Source: CAYQJS01 sp964417895 (GTDB lineage: Bacteria; Chloroflexota; UBA6077; SHYK01). Taken from it: 64,000 nucleotides of DNA. Made by a program: the position numbers and the translations under genes. The stretch covers positions 5,333 through 69,332 of the forward strand of contig CAYQJS010000026.1 of assembly GCA_964417895.1 (NCBI GenBank). The letters run 5' to 3'. This document shows positions 35,205-43,689 of this stretch, in pieces (positions within the stretch are counted from its first letter, which is position 1; each line of letters begins with the position of its first letter). The notes beneath the pieces were generated by a model. It saw only the letters and a list, made by a program, of their open reading frames with translations. It did not search any database and was not told the DNA's origin.

Positions 35205-36167
35205 ATGCAGCAACGTATTCAGCCGGCACGCAGCCCGGTAATCCAGCGGTCGAAACTCATGCTCGAGATCGCCTCCGAGCTGGTGGGATCGCCCGGCTGG
35301 GACGATCGACAGGTAACGATCCACTTTCGGGAGCAAGGCGCCCCGACCTGGCGACTGTGCTTCTTCGCCAGCGATGCTCCCAACGCGGTTGACGCTGTGG
35401 TGAGCCGTGAGGCCGACTTCGCAATCTGCAACCCGGGGGGCATCCTCGCCATGGCCCTCCACGGAGCAGCCCCGTTCAAGGAGCCGGTGCCCCTGCGCGC
35501 CATCACCGTTTTCCCTCAGTTCGACCTCTGGGGCATCGCGGTGGCCAGGAGCACGGGCATCACCTCAATCGCGGCCATCCGCGAGCGGCAATACCCGCTC
35601 AGGGTATCGCTCCGGGGACAGCGGGACCACTCGGTCCATCTGGTCACAGACCAGGTGCTCGCGGCCTACGGATTCAGCCTGAGCGACATTGCAGAGTGGG
35701 GTGGGGAGCTGCGCTATACGCCGGGTTTGCCGAGCGCTCCGGGGCGGCTGAGCGCCGTGGAGAGCGGCGAGCTCAACGCCGTCATCGACGAGGCGTTCCC
35801 CAACTACGCGCCCCGGGCGCTGGAGCTGGGGATGCGCTTCCTCCCCATCGACGAGCCACAGCTGCGACAACTGGAGGCCATCGGCCTGCGCCGCCAGACC
35901 GCTACGCGCGATGAGTTTCCCGGGCTCGATGAGGCGGTCGTGACCGTGGACTTCAGCGGGTGGCCGGTCTTCTGCCTCGAGAGCGCGCCGGACGACATGG
36001 TCACCGCCTTCTGCGCCGCCCTGGAAGCGCGCAAGGAGCGCATCCCCTGGTACGGGGAAGGCCCGATGGACCTGAAAGTCATGTGCTCGGACACGAAGGT
36101 AGCGCCGGTGGCGATTCCGCTCCACCCGGCTGCCGAGCGTTTCTGGCGACAGCAGGGCTACCTTTAG
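35205..36167 (+). CDS. TAXI/NMT1-like solute-binding-fold protein lacking a signal peptide
   Basis: 320 residues from ATG 35205 (RBS GGGGAGGAAG). The type-2 periplasmic-binding fold is suggested by IASELVGSPGWDDRQV, VVSREADFAICNPGGILAMA and AITVFPQFDLWGIAV, the pattern of TAXI and NMT1/THI5-like proteins. No signal peptide or lipobox is present, so it may be cytoplasmic or use another export route. No TRAP or ABC membrane genes are adjacent. Ligand unknown. Confidence 0.72.
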   Translation: MQQRIQPARSPVIQRSKLMLEIASELVGSPGWDDRQVTIHFREQGAPTWRLCFFASDAPNAVDAVVSREADFAICNPGGILAMALHGAAPFKEPVPLRAITVFPQFDLWGIAVARSTGITSIAAIRERQYPLRVSLRGQRDHSVHLVTDQVLAAYGFSLSDIAEWGGELRYTPGLPSAPGRLSAVESGELNAVIDEAFPNYAPRALELGMRFLPIDEPQLRQLEAIGLRRQTATRDEFPGLDEAVVTVDFSGWPVFCLESAPDDMVTAFCAALEARKERIPWYGEGPMDLKVMCSDTKVAPVAIPLHPAAERFWRQQGYL

Positions 36168-36246
36168 CAGCGACGACGGGAATTGTCATCGATGCGCTAG
36201 TGGGTCACTTCTCATGGATATCGCCATTGTGTCGGTTCCGTCGTTC

Positions 36247-36357
36247 CGTAGGGCGGGGGCTTGTCCCCCGCCGTGGGGCTCTGTGTGCACTCGCCGGGCG
36301 GGAGGGGACGAGCCCCTCCCCTACCGGACGAAAAGGCTACGTCCGCAGGAACTGACC
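36247..36357. repeat. R3 dispersed repeat, copy 1
   Basis: Roughly 110 bp containing cgccgggcgggaggggacga and ctaccggacgaaaaggctac. The reverse complement of 44197-44315 matches at about 90 percent. Lies between the TAXI-like gene and the LSm-like gene. Confidence 0.75.
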
Positions 36358-36395
36358 CGCTGGGGTAATCCGAAGAGGGCGGCGGCGGGGATTCT

Positions 36396-36722
36396 ATGAG
36401 CGCCCCCGACGAACATCCCAGCACCGACGATCTGATGCGTCGCACGCTGGAAGAACGTCAGGATTTCGACCTTGTATTCATCGACGGCGAGCGCTGGGGT
36501 TGCCGTCTTGTGGAATACGGCCGCGAGGCGCTGGTCGTGCTGTCGGCGGGGGTCCGGTACCTGGTACCTATTCACTCCATCAAGTACATCGTTCTGGACG
36601 AGGACACCGCGCAGCACGTTATCGCCCTCGCCGTCAACGAGGTCCTGTCGTTGCAGGAGTTCCTGGCCGGCCGAGAGGAACGCGCGTCGAGGGGTCCTAT
36701 CGCCCGACTTCCCGACTCGTAG
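36396..36722 (+). CDS. Small protein with possible LSm/Hfq-like fold
   Basis: 108 residues. The core DFDLVFIDGERWGCRLVEYG then EALVVLSAGVRYLVPIHSI has the strand order and spacing of an Sm fold: a hydrophobic strand, a glycine turn, long strands, and a final 'HSIKYIVLDE' similar to Hfq's 'HAISTVVP'. The C-terminal tail is helical. I rate the fold assignment as suggestive only. No RBS is obvious; an R3 repeat lies just upstream. Function unknown. Confidence 0.55.
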   Translation: MSAPDEHPSTDDLMRRTLEERQDFDLVFIDGERWGCRLVEYGREALVVLSAGVRYLVPIHSIKYIVLDEDTAQHVIALAVNEVLSLQEFLAGREERASRGPIARLPDS

Positions 36723-36781
36723 GCCCCCGTCATTACGTCTGGCGCGTCGCTTCGAGTCGCCTGTCTCCCTGGCCCCGCGCC

Positions 36782-37216
36782 TTATGACTCCAGGATCCGC
36801 TTCAGGTTGCGCAGGTCGCTCGTGATGTTGCGCTTGACGGCCGCGGCGGTGAGTGGCGCAGCCAGCGCCATCAGGCCGCCAGGACCACCCTGAATGCGAA
36901 TCCTCATCCGCGTGGCATCGCCCACGGATTCGAACTCGTAGGCTACGTCCATCGGAAACGGGCTCTTTATCGAGCGCATCACGAGCCGGCGGTTGGGCTC
37001 GTGCTCGGCCACTTCGAGCACGTAATCGACGCGCTTCCCGAGGAACATCGCGACGCGCTCGACGCGCGTCCCCTTCGCGACCGGCCCCGCCGATACCATG
37101 TGGGACTGCTTGATGCCGCCGATCCACTCGGTTTCCTTATCAGGATCGGTAGCGTAGCTCGCAACGTCTTCGGTTGAGCGGCGGATGACGGTCTCGGCGA
37201 CGACGTCAAGAGCCAT
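36782..37216 (-). CDS. SRPBCC-family (START-like) protein
   Basis: 144 residues from ATG 37216 (RBS AGGAGG). VAETVIRRSTEDVASYATDP at the N-terminus and RVERVAMFLGKRVDYVLEVA fit the polyketide-cyclase/Coq10-like SRPBCC fold, which encloses a hydrophobic pocket. The helix LKRILES ends the protein. The ligand is unknown. Cytoplasmic. Confidence 0.82.
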   Translation of the reverse strand: MALDVVAETVIRRSTEDVASYATDPDKETEWIGGIKQSHMVSAGPVAKGTRVERVAMFLGKRVDYVLEVAEHEPNRRLVMRSIKSPFPMDVAYEFESVGDATRMRIRIQGGPGGLMALAAPLTAAAVKRNITSDLRNLKRILES

Positions 37217-37286
37217 ATGGCACCTCCTGGCACAGATGCGCCCGTGAGCTTAGGATCAAGGTCCACCGCCACCGTGCGGGTGAGCG

Positions 37287-37841
37287 CTATACCTGGACCT
37301 GCGCGAAGATGTCGTCCACGGCGACGCTGAAGCCGGGCAGCACGTCACCGCCGTCCAGGGAGTCGCCGGCCGTGAGGGTGCGCCCCTCCTGGCCGGGCGC
37401 CAGCACTGCGATCGTGGCCGCGGCCGGATCGATCACCCAGACCAGGCGCACCCCGTTCATCAGATAGAACTGGACCTTGTCCAGAAAGCGCGCCATGTTC
37501 TGGTCCGGGGAGAGAATCTCAATAGCCAGATCGGGTGCCGCGCGCAGGTAGCGCTCACCCGTGAGGCGCTCCTTCGCCACGTACACGACGTCGGGCACGA
37601 CTGCTCGCTCCCGCCCGGCCGGCCCGAAGATGCAGCGGAACTCCGTCACCGCGCGGCCGAGCCCGGCGCGCGCGAGAAATTGAAACAATAACGCTTGGAG
37701 AAAACTCTGGATGGCCGCGTGACTCCAGCCCGGCATTGGCTTCTGGATAACCTCCCCGCAGGCGTACTCCAGTGCGGGCTTGGCGTCCTCCATGTGCAGG
37801 AAGTCGTCGAGCGTTACGCTGGACGCTGTGGCCATGTGCAT
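37287..37841 (-). CDS. Uma2-family nuclease-like protein (tandem copy A)
   Basis: About 184 residues. FLHMEDAKPALEYACGEV at the N-terminus, then VVPDVVYVAKERL, LAIEILSPDQNMARFLDK (acid and lysine positions of the PD-(D/E)xK motif) and RLVWVIDPAA. ATG 37841 or 37835 both fit a GAAAGACGGG site. It is about 80 percent identical to the adjacent copy at 37924-38472, so the two arose by tandem duplication. Confidence 0.85.
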   Translation of the reverse strand: MHMATASSVTLDDFLHMEDAKPALEYACGEVIQKPMPGWSHAAIQSFLQALLFQFLARAGLGRAVTEFRCIFGPAGRERAVVPDVVYVAKERLTGERYLRAAPDLAIEILSPDQNMARFLDKVQFYLMNGVRLVWVIDPAAATIAVLAPGQEGRTLTAGDSLDGGDVLPGFSVAVDDIFAQVQV

Positions 37842-37923
37842 CCCGTCTTTCGCAGGGTATCCAGGCCGGGAGTGTAACATGACCACTCGGGCGGGGCTGT
37901 CGGAGCGAGCAACACGCGGCGCG

Positions 37924-38472
37924 CTAAACCTTGACCTGCGCGAAGATGTCGTCGACGGCGACGCTGAAGCCGGGCAGCACGTCGCCCCCGTCCAGGGTGT
38001 CACCGGCGGTGAGCGTGCGACCCTCCTGGCCTGGCGCCAGCACAGCCACTGTCGCGGCGGCCGGGTCGATCACCCAGACCAGGCGCACGCCGTTCAACAG
38101 ATAGAACTGGATCTCATCGAGTAGGCGCGCCACGTTCTGGTCGGGTGAGAGGATCTCAATAGCCAGATCGGGGGCGGCGCGCAGGTAGCGGTCCCGTGGG
38201 AGGCGCTCCTTCGCCAAATAGACGACGTCAGGCACGAATGCGCGTTCCCGACCCGGCGGGCCGAAGATACACCGGAACTCCGGGACCGCGCGGCCTAACC
38301 CGCTGTGCGCGAGGAATTGGCCCAGCACCATCTGGAGAAAGCCCTGGATGGCCGCGTGGCTCCAGACCGGCATCGGCTTCTGGGTCACCTCCCCGCAGGC
38401 GTACTCCAGCGCCGGCTTGACGTCCTCCTTGCCCAGGAACTCGTCGAGCGTTACTTTGGAGGCAGCCGCCAT
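37924..38472 (-). CDS. Uma2-family nuclease-like protein (tandem copy B)
   Basis: 182 residues from ATG 38472, overlapping the 3' end of the siroheme synthase gene by 22 bp. The same motifs as copy A are present (VPDVVYLAKERL, LAIEILSPDQNVARLLDE), though the motif lysine of copy A is Glu here after LLD. The core acidic residues are retained. Overlap suggests it may be transcribed with the nitrite-assimilation operon. Confidence 0.85.
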   Translation of the reverse strand: MAAASKVTLDEFLGKEDVKPALEYACGEVTQKPMPVWSHAAIQGFLQMVLGQFLAHSGLGRAVPEFRCIFGPPGRERAFVPDVVYLAKERLPRDRYLRAAPDLAIEILSPDQNVARLLDEIQFYLLNGVRLVWVIDPAAATVAVLAPGQEGRTLTAGDTLDGGDVLPGFSVAVDDIFAQVKV

Positions 38473-40109
38473 GCGCGCACCGTCTCTCGCGGGGTATCCA
38501 TGGCCGGGAGTGTAGCATGGCCGCTCGCCGCGAGGCGCTGGGCTCGGGCGGCCACCGCGCCGACGATGGCCGTCGCAGGGGCGCGGATCCCGACCAGCTC
38601 GGCGCGCCGCCCGATGTCGTCCAGCGTGCCGGTCACGACCCGCTGCTGGAGGGTGGTCCCCGCCTCGATCACGGCTGCCGGTGTCGTCGGCGACATGCCG
38701 TGCCGCAGCAGCGACGCCGTCACCGCCGCGAGCCGCTCTGCGCCCATCAGAATGACCAGCGTGCCGCCGATGCGGGCGAGGGCGTCCCAATGCACCACGC
38801 CGTCATCCTTCGTGGGGTCTTCGTGGGCGGTCACGACCGTAAACGACGAGGAAAGCCCCCGGTGGGTGACCGGGATGCCGGCGCAGGCCGGAGCCGCGAT
38901 AGCGGACGAGACGCCGGGGATCACCTGCACCGGCACGCCCGCGGCGACGGCGGCTGCGACCTCCTCCCCGCCCCTCCCGAAGACGAACGGGTCTCCACCC
39001 TTCAGTCTCACTACGACGGAGCCGGCCAGGGCCTCGGCGCAGAGCAGGCGGTTGATCTCCTCCTGTCGCATCGTGGGCTGGCCGGGCGTTTTGCCCACGT
39101 AGACGCGACGCGCCTCCGGCCGCGCCGCGGCCACCAGATCCGGATGGACGAGACGGTCGTAGACGAGCACGTCCGCCGACTCGATAGCGCGAAGGCCGGC
39201 CACGGTGATGAGATCGGGGTCGCCGGGGCCAGCCCCCACCAGGATCACACGGCCCGTCATGGGGAAGCTCACTCCCTCGCCCCCTCGCAGGGGGAGAGGG
39301 TGGGGGTGAGGGGGCCGTCGCCCTGAGCGATGATTTTCCAGCGAAGCGGGGGCGGGGCCCAAGACCTGCTGGTGCCGATCGTGTCGATCCCGCATGCCTT
39401 CTTCGACAGGCTCGCGACGACCGGTCGGCTGCTGGCCGTTTGTGGCCGCCTGCCGAGGCGCCGCCGGCGCGCAGACCGCAACCCCGACAAGGCGCCGCTG
39501 TATGCGCACGAGGGCCCCATCGGTTTCGCCCCGACGTAGCTGCGCTAGCAGGCTGTCGTCGTCCAGGAGTTGTTGCCAGGCTTCCGGGGGCACGCGCAGC
39601 TTCGCGCGGCGCAGCTCGGCGCGGACCTGTGCCAGCAACTCGACTAGCTCGCCGTACTCTGGGACGACAGCTTCGGCGAGCCGCTCGCGCAGGTGCCGTG
39701 CCAGCGCCGGACTTCGGCCGCTTGTCGACACCGCTACTTGCACCGCGCCGCGGGAGACGACCGCCGGCAGGATGAAGTCGCAGTGGGCAGGATCGTCGGC
39801 GGCGTTCACCAGCACGCCGTGCACGCGCGCCGCCACGGCGACGAAGGCGTTAGCGCCGGGGTCGTTGGTCGCGGTGATGGCGAGCAGCGCGCCGTCCAGG
39901 TCGGCCGGTTGAAACGGCCGGCGCGCGAGGCGAATGGCGCCGGCCGCGGCCAGGGCCTCGACCTCATGAGATACGCGAGGCGCCACGACGTAGACGTGGG
40001 CGCCAGCCTCCAGCAGCTTCCGGATCTTGCTGGCCGCCACCGCACCCGCCCCGACGACGACGCAGCGCCGCCCCTGAACTTCCAGGCAGATGGGCAGGTA
40101 GCCAGCCAT
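38451..40109 (-). CDS. cysG: Siroheme synthase-like fusion: precorrin-2 dehydrogenase/ferrochelatase plus uroporphyrinogen-III C-methyltransferase
   Basis: About 552 residues. Residues 1-220 are Met8-like (VVVGAGAVAASKIRKLLEAG), which oxidise precorrin-2 and insert iron. Residues about 285-552 are a SUMT/CobA domain (LVGAGPGDPDLITV, VRLKGGDPFVFGRGGEE, VIPGVSSA), which methylates uroporphyrinogen III. In E. coli CysG the two are joined directly; here about 65 residues of linker include PPHPHPLPLRGGEG, a translated R2 DNA repeat (39268-39320). ATG 39260 could also start the SUMT part alone. Siroheme is the cofactor of NirA in the same operon. ATG 40109 overlaps the preceding stop (TGATG). Confidence 0.87.
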   Translation of the reverse strand: MAGYLPICLEVQGRRCVVVGAGAVAASKIRKLLEAGAHVYVVAPRVSHEVEALAAAGAIRLARRPFQPADLDGALLAITATNDPGANAFVAVAARVHGVLVNAADDPAHCDFILPAVVSRGAVQVAVSTSGRSPALARHLRERLAEAVVPEYGELVELLAQVRAELRRAKLRVPPEAWQQLLDDDSLLAQLRRGETDGALVRIQRRLVGVAVCAPAAPRQAATNGQQPTGRREPVEEGMRDRHDRHQQVLGPAPASLENHRSGRRPPHPHPLPLRGGEGVSFPMTGRVILVGAGPGDPDLITVAGLRAIESADVLVYDRLVHPDLVAAARPEARRVYVGKTPGQPTMRQEEINRLLCAEALAGSVVVRLKGGDPFVFGRGGEEVAAAVAAGVPVQVIPGVSSAIAAPACAGIPVTHRGLSSSFTVVTAHEDPTKDDGVVHWDALARIGGTLVILMGAERLAAVTASLLRHGMSPTTPAAVIEAGTTLQQRVVTGTLDDIGRRAELVGIRAPATAIVGAVAARAQRLAASGHATLPAMDTPRETVRAWRLPPK

Positions 40110-40876
40110 CACAGGACCACCTTGAGACCGGGAACAGCGTCACGGTGCGTCGTCGCCCTGGAGGCCCGTTCACCCCCGCCCGCCGGTGCGATCTCATTCC
40201 CGGACATCGGCTCACCCAACATGAGGCCAGGGTCCGGATCGCCGGGGATGCCCTCCGGCGGGACGATGCCGTAGCGCTCTCGCCACGGGGGAGCGAGTCG
40301 CGCGACCTTGCTCTGTGCGAGTAGGCGCTTGATGCCGACCGGGTCGTGGCGGAATGCCTGGATCGAGCCGACCCACTTCACGCTCTTGTATCCCTGGAGA
40401 AAGGGCACGACGAGCCGAAGCGGGCCACCGTGCTCGATGGGGAGCGGCGCGCCGTTCAGGCTCGTCGCCAGCAGCGCGCGGGGGTCGCGCGCCTCGGCCA
40501 TCGAGAGCCCCTCGAAGTAGACGCCGTCGCGGGAGTAGACCGCCACGTACCCGTCGTCGTGCGTCTCGATGCCGGCGACCTCGAGAAAATCAGCCAGTCG
40601 CACCCCCTCCCACTCGACGACCTCGGCCCAGTTGAAAATCTGGCAGATGAGCGGTAGCCGGAACCGGTAACGGGGAAGTTCCGTGCAAGCGTGCCAGGCA
40701 ACCGACCGTCGCTTGCAGTCGAGGCCGGCCACCGCCATCTCGAGGTCGTGCAGGGCCAGCGGTTCCGGGATCGGATAGAGGGCGATCACCGGCATGAGGG
40801 GAGCTTCGAAATCGAGCCGCGCGAACTTGTCCGCGAACTTGGGGTACCGCACGCCCTCGCGGGCGACTCTTTGCAT
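40109..40876 (-). CDS. Sulfite-oxidase-fold molybdopterin-dependent oxidoreductase, cytosolic
   Basis: 255 residues from ATG 40876 (RBS GGAGGAG). The oxidoreductase_molyb fold is indicated by ALHDLEMAVAGL, the likely molybdenum-ligand cysteine C78 in LPLICQIFNW, and LRLVVPFLQGYKSVKWVGSI. There is no Tat or Sec signal, unlike most bacterial YedY/SorA proteins, so it should act in the cytoplasm. It is translationally coupled to a nitrate/nitrite transporter before it and siroheme synthase after it. Known activities of the fold include sulfite oxidation, protein Met-sulfoxide reduction and eukaryotic nitrate reduction. Confidence 0.85.
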   Translation of the reverse strand: MQRVAREGVRYPKFADKFARLDFEAPLMPVIALYPIPEPLALHDLEMAVAGLDCKRRSVAWHACTELPRYRFRLPLICQIFNWAEVVEWEGVRLADFLEVAGIETHDDGYVAVYSRDGVYFEGLSMAEARDPRALLATSLNGAPLPIEHGGPLRLVVPFLQGYKSVKWVGSIQAFRHDPVGIKRLLAQSKVARLAPPWRERYGIVPPEGIPGDPDPGLMLGEPMSGNEIAPAGGGERASRATTHRDAVPGLKVVL

Positions 40877-42099
40877 CACGACTCTCCTCCCGACGTCTGG
40901 TAGGCTGGACGCGAGCCTGGGGCTAACCACGTGAAGCGCCAGCCCGCATGGAGCGCCTGCAAACAAAGAAGTGTGTAGACCAGGCTCAAGGCGTAGAGGA
41001 CGAAGCCGGGCCCGTAGCTCCCGGCGAGCTGGCGCTCTATGCCCAGTACGACCGGAAGCGCGAACCCGCCGAGCCCGCCGGCCGCCCCGATGATGCCCGT
41101 CGCCATCCCGACCTGCCCGGTGAAGCGCTTCGGGACCAGCTGGAAGACCGCGCCGTTCCCCAGCCCGAGGCAGGCCATCGCCGCGACGAGGCAGACCGCG
41201 GTGACCGTAAGCGGGAGTCCCGCTATCGGAGCCCCGAGCACGAGCGGCACGGCGGCGAACACGAAGGACAGCACGCGGATCCCGCCGAAGCGGTCGGAAA
41301 GGGCCCCGCCGATCGGACGGGCGAGACTCCCCGCGACCGCGCACGCGGCGACCACCGCTCCGGCCGACAGCGCGTCCAGCCCGTGCTCGTCGTGGAAGTA
41401 GATGGCCAGAAAGCTGGCGAAGCCGGAGTAGCCGCCGAAAGTCATGGCGTAGAGCAGGCAGAGCCACCAGAGATCGCCGTGGCGGAGCGCCGCCACAATC
41501 TGGGTGAGATCGACCTCCGGTGGCCGAGTCGCCTCGCGCGCGACCAGGGCAAAGATGACAACGACCGCCAGCACCACGATCATGGCGAGCCCGAACACGG
41601 ACTGCCAGCCGAGCCCCTCGCCGAGACGCGGCGCCAGCAGGCTCGCAACCACAGTCCCGCTGTTCCCCGCCGCCACTATTCCCATCGCGGTCCCCTGATA
41701 GCGCGCCGGATACGTGCGGCTGGCGAGCGGGAGCGCGATGGCGAAGCTGGAGCCCGCGAGACCCAGGAGCAACCCAGCCAGCAGCAGGCCGGGTAGGTCC
41801 GCCACGAGTCGCCAGGCGCAAACGAGCGGTACCAGCACCGCCAGCATTGTGGCGATGCCCACGCGTTTGGCGCCGAAGCGATCGCCGAGCACGCCAATGG
41901 GGACTCGCCAGAGCGCACCGCCCAGCAATGGAACGCCGACGACCAGGCCCTTCTCAGCCGGGCTCAAGCCGAGATCCGCGGCGATGAGCACGCCAAGGCT
42001 GCCGACGAGCACCCAGATCATGAAGCTGGCCTCGAAGTGCAGCAGCGATGCCAGCAGCGTGGGCAGGTGCCCGGCCCGCAGGAACCCGGCTAGGCCCAC
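40876..42099 (-). CDS. MFS nitrate/nitrite transporter (NarK/NasA type)
   Basis: About 407 residues with 12 hydrophobic segments. SFMIWVLVGSLGVLIAADLG and the glycine-rich helix AGLLLGLAGSSFAIALPLA, with a second in VCLVAAMACLGLGNGAVFQL, are the nitrate-signature-like regions of NNP-family transporters. GTG 42099 has GGAGG at the right distance and overlaps the nirA 3' end by 10 bp; its own stop overlaps the molybdoenzyme start. It imports nitrate and/or nitrite for the operon. Confidence 0.88.
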   Translation of the reverse strand: MGLAGFLRAGHLPTLLASLLHFEASFMIWVLVGSLGVLIAADLGLSPAEKGLVVGVPLLGGALWRVPIGVLGDRFGAKRVGIATMLAVLVPLVCAWRLVADLPGLLLAGLLLGLAGSSFAIALPLASRTYPARYQGTAMGIVAAGNSGTVVASLLAPRLGEGLGWQSVFGLAMIVVLAVVVIFALVAREATRPPEVDLTQIVAALRHGDLWWLCLLYAMTFGGYSGFASFLAIYFHDEHGLDALSAGAVVAACAVAGSLARPIGGALSDRFGGIRVLSFVFAAVPLVLGAPIAGLPLTVTAVCLVAAMACLGLGNGAVFQLVPKRFTGQVGMATGIIGAAGGLGGFALPVVLGIERQLAGSYGPGFVLYALSLVYTLLCLQALHAGWRFTWLAPGSRPAYQTSGGES

Positions 42100-43658
42100 G
42101 TCTGCACCTCCTCGCCACGGATGACCTCCTCGAGCACCGCTGGAAGGTGCTCGTCGCACACCACGTCTTCCCTCACGATCCGGGCCGGCCTGGCTCCGGG
42201 GCCGGTGCGTCCCCCGACGGAGATGGTGACGGCCTCCACGACCTCGCCATTGGCCAGGCGAATGCGCTTGCCCTGCAGCCCGACATCGGCAGCATGGTGG
42301 TTGCCGCAGGCGGCGGGGCAGCCTGACCAGCGGATTTTGAGTACACGCCGCGAGGGATCGTGGGTGGCGGCTTCGCTGCCGCCACCCACGATTTCCTCAC
42401 GTGTCCGGGGAGGTCCATTTATTGGCAAACGCCCGACGAGCGCGCGAGCCACCGCGAGAGCGCGGCCCTTCGTCTCGATGAGCGCCAGGTTGCAGAACTC
42501 GGTTCCGGTGCACGCGACCAGCCCGCGCAAGGCCGGATCGGCGTCGGGGCGCCACTCCCGGAGCAGGGGTTCAGCCAGGAGCGCCCCCAGCCGCGATTGC
42601 GGGACGTGGGGGATGACGACGTTCTGCTCCGTCGTGAGGCGCACTTCGGCTCCCCCGTACTGGTCCGCCAGGCGCGCGAGGTCCCGGAGCCGGTCGGCGG
42701 TCACTCGCCCCACCGGGACCAGCAGCCCAACGGCCTTGAGATCGGGCTGGCGCTGCGAGGTGACTCCGACGTGGTCGACGCGCCGGGTGGAACGCACGTC
42801 CCGTCCGGCTCGAGGGAGCGTGCGCCCCAGGCGCTGTTCGAGCATGTCGCGGACCCAGGACAGGCCGCGCTCCTCGATCAGAAAGGCGAAGCGGGCTCGG
42901 CTGCGGGTCTCCCGTGGGCCGAAGTCGCGAAAGATGAGGACCAGCTCGCGGCAAGCTGCTGCCGCTGCCTCGGGCTCCACGAACACATCGAGGGGGTCGG
43001 CGACCCGGAAGCCGCCGGAACCCATCTTGCCCCCGACGAGGACGTTGAAACCCCGAATTTGCTCGTTCCCCGCCTCGCGGACAGCTGGCACGAGGGCGAC
43101 ATCCTGGCTCTCGGCGTCGATGCAGTTGTCCTGGCAGCCAGTGATCGCCACGTTGAACTTGCGCGGAAGGTTCGTGTACGCCCGGTCCCCGACGAACATG
43201 TCCTGGAACTGGGCGCACAGCGGCGCGGCGTCCACCAGCTCATTCGGGTAGAGCCCCGCGAGCGCGCACCCCACCACACCCCGCACGTTGTCCATTCCCG
43301 TCTGGAGACTGGTGAGGCCGGCGGACTCAAGGCGCTCCATGACGCGCGGCATATCCTCGATGCGGAGCCACCGCGGCTCGATTTGCTGCCGCGTGGTCAG
43401 GTCGCCGAACGATCTGCCGAAGTCATCGGAGATGTCGGCGACGGCCCGGATCTGTCGCGTCGAAGCGATGCCACTCGGGAAGCGGATGCGCATCATGAAG
43501 AAGGGACGAGTCGGCTTGCGATGGAAGATCCCTGCCCACTTCAGTCGCTCGAGGTCGTCCTCGGGAATCGCCGAGAACCCCTCTTCGGCGAAGCGCGAGA
43601 TGTCGCCGAGCACGTCCAGTCCGTCCTTATCTTGCTTCATGGTCTCGAACTTGTTCAC
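42090..43658 (-). CDS. nirA: Ferredoxin-type nitrite/sulfite reductase
   Basis: About 522 residues. Two ferrodoxin-like/siroheme-binding repeats are present, with VACTGTEFC and GCPAACGNHHAADVG supplying the four cysteines for the [4Fe-4S]-siroheme centre, and TTRQQIEPRWLRIEDM in the first half. It reduces nitrite to ammonium with six electrons from ferredoxin. Sulfite reductase is the alternative, but the NarK-type neighbour favours nitrite. GTG 43658 has GGAGGTGA. A perfect hairpin sits in the coding DNA at 42359-42390, encoding a short insertion before the second Cys pair. Confidence 0.9.
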   Translation of the reverse strand: MNKFETMKQDKDGLDVLGDISRFAEEGFSAIPEDDLERLKWAGIFHRKPTRPFFMMRIRFPSGIASTRQIRAVADISDDFGRSFGDLTTRQQIEPRWLRIEDMPRVMERLESAGLTSLQTGMDNVRGVVGCALAGLYPNELVDAAPLCAQFQDMFVGDRAYTNLPRKFNVAITGCQDNCIDAESQDVALVPAVREAGNEQIRGFNVLVGGKMGSGGFRVADPLDVFVEPEAAAAACRELVLIFRDFGPRETRSRARFAFLIEERGLSWVRDMLEQRLGRTLPRAGRDVRSTRRVDHVGVTSQRQPDLKAVGLLVPVGRVTADRLRDLARLADQYGGAEVRLTTEQNVVIPHVPQSRLGALLAEPLLREWRPDADPALRGLVACTGTEFCNLALIETKGRALAVARALVGRLPINGPPRTREEIVGGGSEAATHDPSRRVLKIRWSGCPAACGNHHAADVGLQGKRIRLANGEVVEAVTISVGGRTGPGARPARIVREDVVCDEHLPAVLEEVIRGEEVQTWA

Positions 43659-43689
43659 TGTCACCTCCATGCCCGGCCTGCCCGCGGAC

